Of a DNA stretch of 64,000 bases, positions 24,874 to 34,487 are shown piece after piece. A program made the position numbers and the translations under genes. The DNA comes from Winogradskyella algicola (GTDB lineage Bacteria; Bacteroidota; Bacteroidia; Flavobacteriales; Flavobacteriaceae): contig NZ_SZQF01000010.1 in the NCBI RefSeq assembly GCF_005869935.1, positions 1-64,000 on the forward strand, written 5' to 3'. Below the pieces are notes generated by a model that saw nothing but the letters and a program-made list of their open reading frames with translations, was not told where the DNA came from and made no database searches. The first letter of the stretch is position 1. Each line of letters begins with the position of its first letter.

Positions 24874-27265
24874 TGGTATCCATTAAGTCGTCGTAGGTGT
24901 AGAAATTTTTATCGTCATTTTCATTATGATATAAGATACTTACCCTTAACGCTTTTAAACCTGTTACACCTTGCAGATCTTCAAGCTCTAAAACCTCTAA
25001 GTCTTTATCTAAAATGTTTTTAGATTGAAGAAAGCTAATATATCTTTTGTACTCATCCTCATCTTCTTTTTGAGAATATACAATAGTTAACTTCCCTTTT
25101 TCGGTAATACGCTCTTCAGTTCCTTTAATAAATGCTTTATCTACTCGCTTCTTTACAACCTCGTAACGTGCATTGTAAGTACCATCTACATCAAAGCGCT
25201 TTTCGTCCATTCTAAAACGAATTGAAAGTGGCTGATTAAAAACTAATACCATTGATGCAACATCTAGGCTTATAGGATATTCATGCTGATTTTGATAATA
25301 CGAATTTTCCATTTCGCACATAACCTGTAATTGCCACAATCTTAAATTGTAGAGATAAATCATATTAAAGCTATCTTGCTTTGTAATGGACTCACCTATA
25401 TACATGTTATGCTCTACTCCATCAGTTTTAAAACGTTCAAAGAAATGAGGATACATTTTTTGAGCTTCGGCTTGCTTCTCATCAAGCAAAGAAGACATAT
25501 TTGTGTTTATTAGCTTTACTGTATCGTCATAATGCTTTCGGTAAAAATAAATAACATTTAAGTCTTCATCTATTTTGCTGAAATAATCTTCTATATCTTC
25601 TTTAAGTTCTGGTTCGGTTTGTGCTATCAACTCAAAAACAGGTTTAACCTCATCTCTCAAAAACACAGTAATTGCATGCTCGCTATCTACTTTAAAATTT
25701 GTTTTTAAATCATTACAATATTCGTTAACCTGAAACCTAATTTGCTCTAGTATGAGTAAACTTTTCTTTTGAAGTGTTTTATTCAATATTTTCTCTGCTA
25801 AATTTAATTGAAGCGACAAATCCTTTTGTGTTGCTTCATTTCTAGCATTAGATGAACCTTTGACATCTATTTGCCCAAAGAGTGGATATACATTATCAAA
25901 AGTAATCTTTTTGAATGTTGGTGATTCACCTGTATTATACTCAACTTTTATGTAGTTTCTGGCCTCTTGGACAAATTTCCAATGTACACTTGGATGAATA
26001 GATGTACATTCTTTTTGAATAATTGCCTCTATTAAATTCTCCTCTTCGTTTTTAGAGCGTTCTACAGCAGAAACAATATAAGGCATTACATCAATAAGCT
26101 TATTTGCATTAATACTGTTTAATACCTTAGGTTCTTTAGACACAATTTCTAAAATTCCCATTAAACCTTCGTCATTTGCAATTGGAGCAAAAATGGCACT
26201 TTTATAACCTTGCTCGTGTAATACTTTGATATGAGGTGCTTTGCCCTTAGAACGCTTATATATTTTTTCTACATCAGAAATTGAAAAGTACGTGTTCTCC
26301 GTTAACAACCTGTTATAAGACCATTTGCAGAGCGCATCTTCACATGGTACTCGTTCTTCTTTATGCAATAAGAAGCTATTCATACCCGCACCATAAACAC
26401 GCTCAAAAGCATCCTCTTCTTCATTGTAAATAGAAAAACCTACTTCAATATTTTTAAAGCCAAACAAGGATCTGAAAATTTCATAAAACCCTTGCATAAA
26501 ACTTTCATCTTTACGCTTATCTTCTGCTATTAAAGAGGATTTTATGTTAGAAATAGACTGGTCATCCGTTACATCAAAAATATTTGAAATAACGAAACCT
26601 TTAAACTCATAACTGTTAGGAGGAAACTTCTCTTTCCAAAGTTCTAAATTTTCAAAATTATCTAATAATTCTTCGTAATCTTCGTAAGTGATTTTTGGCG
26701 CATTATCTTTTGGTATAATTTCAACAAAATCTGCATTATATAGGATTTTATAAAATCTTGTTATACCGTTAGCATCGGGAATTTCATAAAAGAAAGGACG
26801 CTTAAAATTTAAGTTATATCCGTAACAAAAATTAAGGATTATGGTACATGCAATAATATACCTCTGGTCATCAGGCATATTTTTTATTTGTAATTCAAAC
26901 CCTTCTCCTGCGGTTTTTAAAATAGACTGAAAACGTTCTGAAGAATTGAAAATTATATCCTGAAAAGGTACAGACGCAGTTTTTATTTCGTTAAGCGTTA
27001 ACACAGGACTAAACGCATCTTGGAGAATACCTTCAATCTCTTCCTCGTAAGTTTTGAGCAATGTTAGGTCACTAAACCCTTCTCTTAATACAGGATTATT
27101 ATCGGCAATTTCTAGAACACGACGTGCATTAGCGGCAATAAAATGGTTATCAGTTTCAACTAATTTTTGATACTGATTAAGCAACTTATTAAAGCTTACC
27201 TTAATTATAAAGGGTGAATCAATGTTGTCGTTAATGTCCAAACCGTAATTTTTTTCTATACGCAA
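24863..27265 (-). CDS. Large GAF-type domain protein of unknown function
   Basis: 800 residues, soluble, with no signal peptide and no clear membrane segment. A GAF-like domain is visible at about 240-410: helix, IEVGFSIYNEEEDAFERVYG, then GYKSAIFAPIANDEGLMGIL followed by EIVSKEP, the usual strand-glycine-strand end of a GAF domain. The N-terminal ~220 residues are helical with an embedded sheet; the C-terminal half (about 420-800) is helical and charged with a DVDGTYNARYEVVKKRVDKA stretch I cannot assign. No kinase, cyclase or DNA-binding domain follows, unlike most GAF proteins. It may bind a small ligand or a nucleotide. It is probably monocistronic and converges with the HD-Pycsar-type gene. 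Confidence 0.65.
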   Translation of the reverse strand: MRIEKNYGLDINDNIDSPFIIKVSFNKLLNQYQKLVETDNHFIAANARRVLEIADNNPVLREGFSDLTLLKTYEEEIEGILQDAFSPVLTLNEIKTASVPFQDIIFNSSERFQSILKTAGEGFELQIKNMPDDQRYIIACTIILNFCYGYNLNFKRPFFYEIPDANGITRFYKILYNADFVEIIPKDNAPKITYEDYEELLDNFENLELWKEKFPPNSYEFKGFVISNIFDVTDDQSISNIKSSLIAEDKRKDESFMQGFYEIFRSLFGFKNIEVGFSIYNEEEDAFERVYGAGMNSFLLHKEERVPCEDALCKWSYNRLLTENTYFSISDVEKIYKRSKGKAPHIKVLHEQGYKSAIFAPIANDEGLMGILEIVSKEPKVLNSINANKLIDVMPYIVSAVERSKNEEENLIEAIIQKECTSIHPSVHWKFVQEARNYIKVEYNTGESPTFKKITFDNVYPLFGQIDVKGSSNARNEATQKDLSLQLNLAEKILNKTLQKKSLLILEQIRFQVNEYCNDLKTNFKVDSEHAITVFLRDEVKPVFELIAQTEPELKEDIEDYFSKIDEDLNVIYFYRKHYDDTVKLINTNMSSLLDEKQAEAQKMYPHFFERFKTDGVEHNMYIGESITKQDSFNMIYLYNLRLWQLQVMCEMENSYYQNQHEYPISLDVASMVLVFNQPLSIRFRMDEKRFDVDGTYNARYEVVKKRVDKAFIKGTEERITEKGKLTIVYSQKEDEDEYKRYISFLQSKNILDKDLEVLELEDLQGVTGLKALRVSILYHNENDDKNFYTYDDLMDTIKS

Positions 27266-27336
27266 AGTTACAAATATTTAAAGTAGTCGTTTATGTTTAG
27301 ACTACCTTACATACAGTTTGTTACATAAAAGGTAAA

Positions 27337-29451
27337 TCAATCAAGCTTTTTTATACTAATTGCAAAGCCACCACCTTCTGCTAATTTTACACTTAAATCA
27401 GAACCTTTATTTACGTCAATTTTTTCAATGATGATATCTAACGGATTATCATCCCAATGAGCGTTTTCGCCATCTTTATAGATAATAGCTTCATACTTTT
27501 GGTTCTCATCTAAAAAGTCGAAAGTTATATCTAAGGTTCTTGCATTTTCATTTGTAATACCTCCAACAAACCAATTACCTGTTTCTCGCTCTTGCCTTGC
27601 TATGGTTACATAATCACCAACCTCGCCATTTAAGACTTTTGTTTGTTGCCAATCTACTCCAACATCTTTTATAAATTGAAATGGCTCAGGATTAGCTTCA
27701 TAATGCTCAACCAAATCAGCTGCCATTTGTATTGGGCTATAAATAACCACATAAAGAGCTAATTGCTGCGCAATTGTGGTGTTTACTTGGTTATTTGGTT
27801 TGTATTCGTCAAATTTAATATTGAAAATTCCTGGTGTGTAGTCTATTGGACCTGCTAACATTCTTGTAAAAGCAACTATTGGTAAGTGTTCTGGTGGATT
27901 TCCACCATCGCTTGACCATGCATTAAATTCTTGACCTCTCAAGCCTTCGCGAGAAATGATATTTGGATAGGTTCTTCGGAGACCTGTTGCTTTTATTGGC
28001 TCGTGTGCATTAACTGCAACTTGATATTTAGCTGCTTTTATCGCAGCATTGTTATAATGATTTACCATATACTGTCCATGATGATATTCACCTTTAGGAA
28101 GTATCTTACCAACATAACCAGACTTTACCGAATGCATGCCGTATTTCTGCATTAAAGCATAAGCAGTGTCCATCTGCTTGGTATAAGTTTCAGTAGCTGA
28201 AGAAGTTTCGTGGTGCATTATGATTTCTACACCTTTTTCCTTGGCGTATCTTGTAACTCCATCTAAATCGTAATCTGGGTACGGTGTTACAAAGTCGAAT
28301 ACCCCTTCTCGATCTTCAAAACCAATCCAATGTTCCCAGCCTGTATTCCAACCTTCAACTAGGACTCCTCCTATATTATTTTTTGCCGAAAAGTCTATGA
28401 AGCGTTTTACATTTTCAGTCGTTGCGCCATGCTTTCCGTGTGCTCCTCCTGTGTCTGTCCATGTGCTCATATTTTGAGTCATTCCGTAATCCCAAGACGA
28501 TTTCCCTAAATGCATTTCCCACCAAACTCCTGTGTACTTCATTGGTGTAAACCAAGACATATCATGTATTTTAGTTGGTTCATTAAGATTTACAATTAAG
28601 TTAGAGGCAATTAAATCTGGGGCATTATCTGTTATCTGAATAGTTCTCCAAGGGGTTTTAAAAGGTATTTGACGTTTAACTTTATATTCTGTATTATCAG
28701 AACCAACTAGGATGCTTTCAAAACTTAGATTTTCGGTATCTACACCAAGCGTCATTCCTGAATAATCAACTAAACCTGCTTCATGAAAACTTAAATGCAG
28801 TCCATCATCACCAACCAAAGTTACAGGTGTATTTACAGCATTATTTGGAATACTTGTTTGAGCTAAATCCTTATGATTTGCAAATTGCAAGGCGTCTATC
28901 TCGGAGAGCTTTGTTGTGTTATACAAGTGTTCATAAATATCCCAATCTCCAGGTATCCAAAATGTTTTGTAATCTTGGGTAAGATTGAATTGCGTCTTTT
29001 CTTCTTTTATTAAAGCTTCTGTCCAACCATCTTGTTGTTGAAATTCATACCTAAGACCAATACCATCATCATGAACTCTAAATATAACATTAACAGATCT
29101 TTCTGTATCCTTTTCAATTAAAAAAACAATCAGTTCGTTATACTCATTTTCTACTTTTAGCTGTTCTCCCCAAGGCATTTCCCAAGGGTCATTTTTTGAA
29201 ACCGTACCAAAAGCTTTAATCTCAAAATTGTCTTTAAGCGGTTCTGCATCTGTAAACTCAAATCCTAAAAAAGAAGTGTCCACTACGACCTTATTTTTAA
29301 ATAGTACTTGATATGTTGGTTCGCCTTTTTCAGTTAAATTAAAATTAACCGTTATTGCTTCATTTGGAGAACTAATGCTTGCTTTTTTTAGTGATGAACT
29401 ACAAGCAACGATTAGAAATGCTATTGCAATTAATAAAAGTCTTTGTTTCAT
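27337..29451 (-). CDS. GH97 alpha-glucosidase, SusB-like, lipoprotein
   Basis: About 704 residues from the ATG at 29451 (MKQRLLLIAIAFLIVACSS), which gives a proper lipobox IVAC; the frame extends to an ATG at 29487. The N-terminal beta-sandwich includes RVHDDGIGLRYEF and the catalytic barrel GGVLVEGWNTGWEHW, IMHHETSSATETY, VNAHEPIKATGLRRTYPN and GLRGQEFNAW. The Glu residues in HHETS, AHEP and RGQE match the inverting, SusB-like branch. It should release glucose from alpha-1,4/1,6 gluco-oligosaccharides in the periplasm. It is the last gene of the minus-strand glucan operon, 60 bases after a GH13 gene. Confidence 0.88.
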   Translation of the reverse strand: MKQRLLLIAIAFLIVACSSSLKKASISSPNEAITVNFNLTEKGEPTYQVLFKNKVVVDTSFLGFEFTDAEPLKDNFEIKAFGTVSKNDPWEMPWGEQLKVENEYNELIVFLIEKDTERSVNVIFRVHDDGIGLRYEFQQQDGWTEALIKEEKTQFNLTQDYKTFWIPGDWDIYEHLYNTTKLSEIDALQFANHKDLAQTSIPNNAVNTPVTLVGDDGLHLSFHEAGLVDYSGMTLGVDTENLSFESILVGSDNTEYKVKRQIPFKTPWRTIQITDNAPDLIASNLIVNLNEPTKIHDMSWFTPMKYTGVWWEMHLGKSSWDYGMTQNMSTWTDTGGAHGKHGATTENVKRFIDFSAKNNIGGVLVEGWNTGWEHWIGFEDREGVFDFVTPYPDYDLDGVTRYAKEKGVEIIMHHETSSATETYTKQMDTAYALMQKYGMHSVKSGYVGKILPKGEYHHGQYMVNHYNNAAIKAAKYQVAVNAHEPIKATGLRRTYPNIISREGLRGQEFNAWSSDGGNPPEHLPIVAFTRMLAGPIDYTPGIFNIKFDEYKPNNQVNTTIAQQLALYVVIYSPIQMAADLVEHYEANPEPFQFIKDVGVDWQQTKVLNGEVGDYVTIARQERETGNWFVGGITNENARTLDITFDFLDENQKYEAIIYKDGENAHWDDNPLDIIIEKIDVNKGSDLSVKLAEGGGFAISIKKLD

Positions 29452-29511
29452 GATGGTATGTTTTGATTTTACACTGTAAAATTTCAAAATTAAACTTTAT
29501 GTGTTTTTGTT

Positions 29512-31191
29512 TTAATACTTTTCAATAAGTACAATATCAAATTCAGAATCTATGGTTATTTTTCCGTTTTTCACATTCGCCTCTACACCTGAATATGCAT
29601 CATGAAGTTTATCACCTTCTTCAAAAATTTTGGACACATCAATCACTTTTTTTCCTTTAAGTAAATCCAAACCTACAACCACCAAGTCTTTAAAGTCTCC
29701 TTTTTGATAGCTTCTGTAAAACAAATACGGTTCTTGAGTTATAATTTGATGCATGCCAGCTCCGATAGCAGGATGACGCTCTCTAAATTTACCTAATTTT
29801 TGCCAGTGCTCTAGAACTGCTTTTGTTTGTTCATCTGAATTTACAGCTTCCCAATTCATAAACGAACGTAAAGTTGCATCGCCTTCCGTCCCTTCAATAA
29901 TCAAAGACCTGGCGGATTCATCACCATAATATACTTGCGATGTACCTGGTGACAACAGAAGTTTATTGGCTGTTTCAAATGGCTTTTCCCTTGAAGGGTC
30001 AAAAGGATTACCGTCATCATGAGAACTTAAATAGTTTAAAATACCGAAGCCATTTAATTCAGTATTCAGTATATCAGAATATCTTTTAAAAAGTGTTTCG
30101 TAGTTGCTTTCCTTAGCATTCCATTTGAATTCAAAATTGATTTGCTCAGTAAACATATCATCATAATAGTTCACTTTTTTATCACCATAATCAAACATTT
30201 TTCCTCCGCTTATACCGTAATTGTATACCTCGCCAACCAAATAAAAATCATTATCGTCTAAAACTTTTTCGGGATTCTTCTTTTTGTATTGTGTAAAGGC
30301 ATAATCGCATTCTTTTTTGAATTCTTCCCAAACATATGCTTCTGTATGCTTTACGGTATCTGCTCTGTAGCCATCTATACCAAACTCAGTAATGTAATCT
30401 GTAAGCCATTTCATAATATAAAAACGTGGTGCTCTTGGATGACCTGTTCTTTCAAAAAATTCGTCTAATTCTTTTACCTCTTGTTCATAACGTCCTTCTG
30501 CTTTCCATTTTTCTACTAACTGAGGCGGTAAATCTACATTTTTGTTGCTATCGGTTTTAATGTCTGGTAAATTTTTCACCAACGTACACGTCACTGTATT
30601 TTCGTAATTATCATACTTACACTGTGGGCTTGTTCTTACCCAATCCTCTGGCCAAACTGGATCTTTTTCAGTAACAGGACCTGTGTGGTTAATCACAGCA
30701 TCTAAAACAACGCGAATACCATTATTGTGAGCAGCTTTTACTAACTCGTGTAAATCTTCTTTTGTGCCATAATTTGGGTCTATACTTGTCCAATCTTTAG
30801 TCCAATAACCGTGAAAACCATAAGTGACTCCTGTCCCTTCGTCAGTTCCGCCGTGGATTTGCTCTACAATTGGTGTCATCCAAATGGCATTTATACCCAA
30901 ATCAGTAAAATAGCCTTCATTGATTTTTTGAGTGACGCCTTTGATATCTCCACCTTCAAAACCTCGAAGCTTTCCTGTTTCTTTAGTTCTGTCGAAGTTG
31001 ATATCATTAGATGTGTCACCGTTATTAAACCTATCGGTTAAGAGAAAATAAAGATTAGCCCCTTCCCAATCAAAAGGCGTTTGTTTGATAGTTTTTTCTT
31101 TAGTATTAGCATCTGCTAAACCTAAGTTTTGATTGTTTTTACAGCTTACCATTGCTAAAATGATAAGTACAACCCATCTTGTATTTTGCAT
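29512..31191 (-). CDS. GH13 alpha-amylase family lipoprotein
   Basis: About 559 residues from the ATG at 31191, two bases after the upstream gene ends; a longer frame to 31221 would overlap that gene. The lipobox is LAMVSC. GH13 motifs: VVLDAVINHTG (region I), GIDGYRADTVKHTE (region II, nucleophile Asp), YLVGEVYNYG (region III, acid/base Glu) and YLSSHDDGNPF (region IV). The subsite B domain carries EQIHGGTDEGTGVTYGFHGY. It should hydrolyse alpha-1,4-glucans or maltodextrins in the periplasm or on the cell surface. Exact specificity (amylase or neopullulanase) cannot be fixed. It is one of four GH13 genes in this arm. Confidence 0.87.
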   Translation of the reverse strand: MQNTRWVVLIILAMVSCKNNQNLGLADANTKEKTIKQTPFDWEGANLYFLLTDRFNNGDTSNDINFDRTKETGKLRGFEGGDIKGVTQKINEGYFTDLGINAIWMTPIVEQIHGGTDEGTGVTYGFHGYWTKDWTSIDPNYGTKEDLHELVKAAHNNGIRVVLDAVINHTGPVTEKDPVWPEDWVRTSPQCKYDNYENTVTCTLVKNLPDIKTDSNKNVDLPPQLVEKWKAEGRYEQEVKELDEFFERTGHPRAPRFYIMKWLTDYITEFGIDGYRADTVKHTEAYVWEEFKKECDYAFTQYKKKNPEKVLDDNDFYLVGEVYNYGISGGKMFDYGDKKVNYYDDMFTEQINFEFKWNAKESNYETLFKRYSDILNTELNGFGILNYLSSHDDGNPFDPSREKPFETANKLLLSPGTSQVYYGDESARSLIIEGTEGDATLRSFMNWEAVNSDEQTKAVLEHWQKLGKFRERHPAIGAGMHQIITQEPYLFYRSYQKGDFKDLVVVGLDLLKGKKVIDVSKIFEEGDKLHDAYSGVEANVKNGKITIDSEFDIVLIEKY

Positions 31192-31193
31192 TT

Positions 31194-32603
31194 TTATTTT
31201 ATTAAAATATGATATTGCCATGGACCTATTTTAAAGGGATCACCCTTTAATTCTGCTTTTGTGTTTCTTATATAATCTAAATAAATGCCTTTTGGTAAAG
31301 TTATTGAGCTTTCTTTATCAGAAAAATTACCAACAAACAATAGCGACTGTCCATCTTTAGAACGCTCAAACATTAAAACATCTTTCTCAGAATCCAATCG
31401 TTTATAAGATGCTGCATTTTTTCCACCATTTAAAGCAGAATTGGTGTTTTTTAATTCGCCTAGTTTCTTTAAATAATCAAAATATGCACCTTTTCTTTTA
31501 GAAATTGAATCTTTTTCAAAAAACTTAAGGCGATGGCCCATATCGTACTCTTGCCCACTGTAAATTAATGGCATACCTGGTTTAGTATAAATTAAAGCAG
31601 TAAAGAGTTCTTTTTTATCACCCATTCTTTCTTTTATTGTACCATTCCACGAATTTTCATCGTGATTGGTTATAAAGTTCATTAAGATATCGTCTTCATC
31701 ATAGTCTTTGTTGATTTTAGCTATGTAAGCATCAAAATCTGAAACTGACTTTTCGCCTTTAGCCATACCATTCATTGTATGATGACCATCCCAAGCATAA
31801 GCCATATCAAATAAGTCACCATCCAATAATTCTGGTTCCCAAGCTTCTGCTAGCATAAATACATCGTTCTCACTTCTTAATTTAGAAATAGCTGTTTCCC
31901 AAAAATCCAATGGCACAGAACCCGCTACATCACATCTAAAGCCATCAACATTTTCTTCCTTTACCCAATACAACATATCCTCAATCATTTCCTTTCGCAT
32001 TTCTTGATTGTCGTAGTTTAAATCAGCAACATCTGTCCAGTCGGTACCTTCTGGGTGAATGATTTCCCCTTTTTCATTTTGGGTGTAATATTCTGGATGA
32101 TTTTTTAACCACTCGTGGTCCCAACCTGTGTGATTTGGAACCCAATCTAAAATGACATAGATACCATTATCGTGAGCTGTTTTAACTAATTCCCTAAAAT
32201 CTTCTTTGTTACCAAATTCCGGGTTGATTTTAGTAAAATCTGTTACTGCGTAATAACTTCCTAAATATTTAGCTTGTTCTTCTTCTGGGAATTCTGAAGC
32301 AAACTTTCCGCCTTCAGCCTTCCTTTTGGTTTCCGAAATTGGAAATACAGGCATTAACCAAATTACTTTTACACCCAACTCTTTCAATATTGGAATATCT
32401 TTGGTGAATTCATCAAACGTACCTTCTGGTGAATATTGACGAATATTGGCTTCGTAGATTACTGCCGTTTCTAAAATTTCATCTGAAATCGGTTCAATTT
32501 CAACACTCGTTTTTGGCTCGTCTTCTATTTTAGTTTCTTTTTTTTCTTCCTTACAACTTGCAAACAGCGCAATTGCAAAAAATGCAAATATTAGTTTTTT
32601 CAT
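31194..32603 (-). CDS. GH13 alpha-amylase family lipoprotein
   Basis: 469 residues with lipobox LFASC. Catalytic motifs: VILDWVPNHTGWDHEW, VDGFRCDVAGSVPLDFW (nucleophile Asp), FMLAEAWEPE (acid/base Glu) and FITNHDENSW (transition-state Asp). The domain B is short and a C-terminal beta domain ends at GPWQYHILIK. This compact form resembles alpha-amylases acting on short maltodextrins. It starts two bases after the preceding gene stops, showing tight operon packing. The proteins of this arm share an Ser/Lys/Glu-rich linker after the acylated Cys, typical of lipoproteins in this group. Confidence 0.87.
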   Translation of the reverse strand: MKKLIFAFFAIALFASCKEEKKETKIEDEPKTSVEIEPISDEILETAVIYEANIRQYSPEGTFDEFTKDIPILKELGVKVIWLMPVFPISETKRKAEGGKFASEFPEEEQAKYLGSYYAVTDFTKINPEFGNKEDFRELVKTAHDNGIYVILDWVPNHTGWDHEWLKNHPEYYTQNEKGEIIHPEGTDWTDVADLNYDNQEMRKEMIEDMLYWVKEENVDGFRCDVAGSVPLDFWETAISKLRSENDVFMLAEAWEPELLDGDLFDMAYAWDGHHTMNGMAKGEKSVSDFDAYIAKINKDYDEDDILMNFITNHDENSWNGTIKERMGDKKELFTALIYTKPGMPLIYSGQEYDMGHRLKFFEKDSISKRKGAYFDYLKKLGELKNTNSALNGGKNAASYKRLDSEKDVLMFERSKDGQSLLFVGNFSDKESSITLPKGIYLDYIRNTKAELKGDPFKIGPWQYHILIK

Positions 32604-32605
32604 GT

Positions 32606-34486
32606 TTACTTTACTTTAAGTATTAATGATTCTAAAGGTTTTATATCTATTCTCACTTGGGCTTTGCCGTTTTCAACTTTTAAAGTAGATGTATATGTTT
32701 TATATAATTGGTCTTCCACTTGGTATTCTCCATCTTTCAAACCTAATTTTAAAACCAAATCTTCTTGTAATTGCAACTCAAAACCATAAGTGTTTTCTGC
32801 ATTAAAGTTTGAAATGATAATAAGTTTTTCATCTTCACTCCAACGTGCAAAACTCAAGACTTTATCATTATACCATTCTGTATGTTGCTGATTATAGTGT
32901 TGCAAATCTTGATAGTCTCCCATTAAGGCATCACTAGTAATCGTGAAGTTTAACAAGCGCTTGTAGAAATCTCTCAATGATTTTTCATCTTCGGTAGATT
33001 GGCCTCCATCAAATTGTTTGTTGTTTACCCAACGTACAACGCTCGGCACACTTCCGTAATCGAAAATCGACGTTCGTGTTGGGTCACCAAAACCTAAGTC
33101 TTCTTCCGCTTTTTCGCCAAATTCCTGACCAAAATACACCATTGTTGGTGATGTGCTTATGGTTGCAGAAACGACCATTGCTGGTTTTCCTTTTTCAGCA
33201 TTACCAGCAAAATCTGGACTTGCAATACGTTGCTCGTCGTGATTTTCTAAAAAGTGAAGCATATGATGCTCAATATCTTTTAAATCCTCTTGGATTGGCG
33301 GAATGTTGTACGTGCTTCCGTGACCTTGCATTACGTGTTTTAAGGTATCATACAATTGTACCTTGTCGTACAAATAATCCATTTTTCCTTTTTTGATGTA
33401 AGCTCTGTATAAATGTGGTTGGTAAACCTCAGCCAATAAAAACGCATCAGGATTCTGCATCTTGATGTGCGAATTCATATAACTCCAAAATTCCACAGGC
33501 ACCATTTCTGCCATATCAAATCGAAAACCATCCACGCCTTTGGCTGTCCAATACAGGGCAATGTCTTTGAACTTTACCCAAGAACTAGGCACTGTTTTGT
33601 CTTTCCAAAAGTTATAATGTGCTTTGTAATCTTCATTATCAAAACCCTCTGGTAATTCATCAAAATCTTTTTGACCTTCTGGATTAATTCCATAATTAAC
33701 TTTTACTGTTTCGTACCAATCGTTCATATTGGGCTGCGACGCTCTTGAACCATTACCTGTCCATTTTGCAGGAATTTCTTCAAACTTTCCGTCAGCTTTG
33801 GGATGATTTTCGCCACCTAACGGTTGATAGCCGTTTTCCCAATTGGGCACTTTAAACGATTCGCCTGGATTGTAATAAAAGTTGTTATTAACTGCGTAAG
33901 TCACGGTTTTGTCATCTTCTGCTCCAAAATCCGTTGTGCCTTCAGGATTAGTTAAACTTTGATAATTACGCGCCACATGATTTGGCACGATATCTATTAA
34001 TACTTTTAAACCTGCGTTGTGCGAACGCTCGATTAAGGCTTCAAACTCTTGTAATCTATTCTCAACATTTTCTGCTAAATCTGGATTTACATTGTAATAA
34101 TCCTTAACCGCATAAGGCGAACCTGCGCGACCTTTTACAATATCTGGATCGTCGTTAGAAATTCCGTATTTTGAATAGTCAGTAATTACACCGTGATGTG
34201 GTACACCTGTGTACCAAATATGTGTCACTCCTAAATCCTTAATTTCAGCAAGTGCTTTATCCGTGAAATCGTTGAATTTACCAACTCCATTTTCTTCTAA
34301 AGTTCCCCAAGGTTTGTTGTTGATATTGGTATTTCCGAATAAACGTGTAAACACCTGATATACGACTTCTTTCTTTTTCATCACTGATTTAGTTTCTTCA
34401 GTTTTTATAGTTTGTTTTGGCTCGTTTTTGCAACTAAAAACAAGCGATACTAGTAAAATTAAAGCAATTATATATTTTGAACGCAT
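32606..34486 (-). CDS. GH13 alpha-amylase family lipoprotein
   Basis: 626 residues with lipobox LVFSC. Motifs: VLIDIVPNHVARNY, VDGFRFDMAEMVPVEFW (nucleophile Asp), FLLAEVYQPHLYRA (acid/base Glu) and FLENHDEQRIASPDF (third Asp). A long insert before region II (about 155-300) holds NPEGTTDFGAEDDKT and NNFYYNPGES, a feature of larger Bacteroidota alpha-amylases. The C-terminal ~100 residues form the usual beta domain. It lies between a GH31 gene (one base gap) and another GH13 gene, so it is surely co-transcribed. It is likely an oligosaccharide-processing amylase rather than the initial starch-attacking one. Confidence 0.87.
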   Translation of the reverse strand: MRSKYIIALILLVSLVFSCKNEPKQTIKTEETKSVMKKKEVVYQVFTRLFGNTNINNKPWGTLEENGVGKFNDFTDKALAEIKDLGVTHIWYTGVPHHGVITDYSKYGISNDDPDIVKGRAGSPYAVKDYYNVNPDLAENVENRLQEFEALIERSHNAGLKVLIDIVPNHVARNYQSLTNPEGTTDFGAEDDKTVTYAVNNNFYYNPGESFKVPNWENGYQPLGGENHPKADGKFEEIPAKWTGNGSRASQPNMNDWYETVKVNYGINPEGQKDFDELPEGFDNEDYKAHYNFWKDKTVPSSWVKFKDIALYWTAKGVDGFRFDMAEMVPVEFWSYMNSHIKMQNPDAFLLAEVYQPHLYRAYIKKGKMDYLYDKVQLYDTLKHVMQGHGSTYNIPPIQEDLKDIEHHMLHFLENHDEQRIASPDFAGNAEKGKPAMVVSATISTSPTMVYFGQEFGEKAEEDLGFGDPTRTSIFDYGSVPSVVRWVNNKQFDGGQSTEDEKSLRDFYKRLLNFTITSDALMGDYQDLQHYNQQHTEWYNDKVLSFARWSEDEKLIIISNFNAENTYGFELQLQEDLVLKLGLKDGEYQVEDQLYKTYTSTLKVENGKAQVRIDIKPLESLILKVK

Positions 34487-34487
34487 A

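Noticed and set aside
23602-27265. Complete Pycsar defence system
   Set aside because: No nucleotide cyclase domain is present in either gene or their neighbours, and the flanking genes are housekeeping in type.
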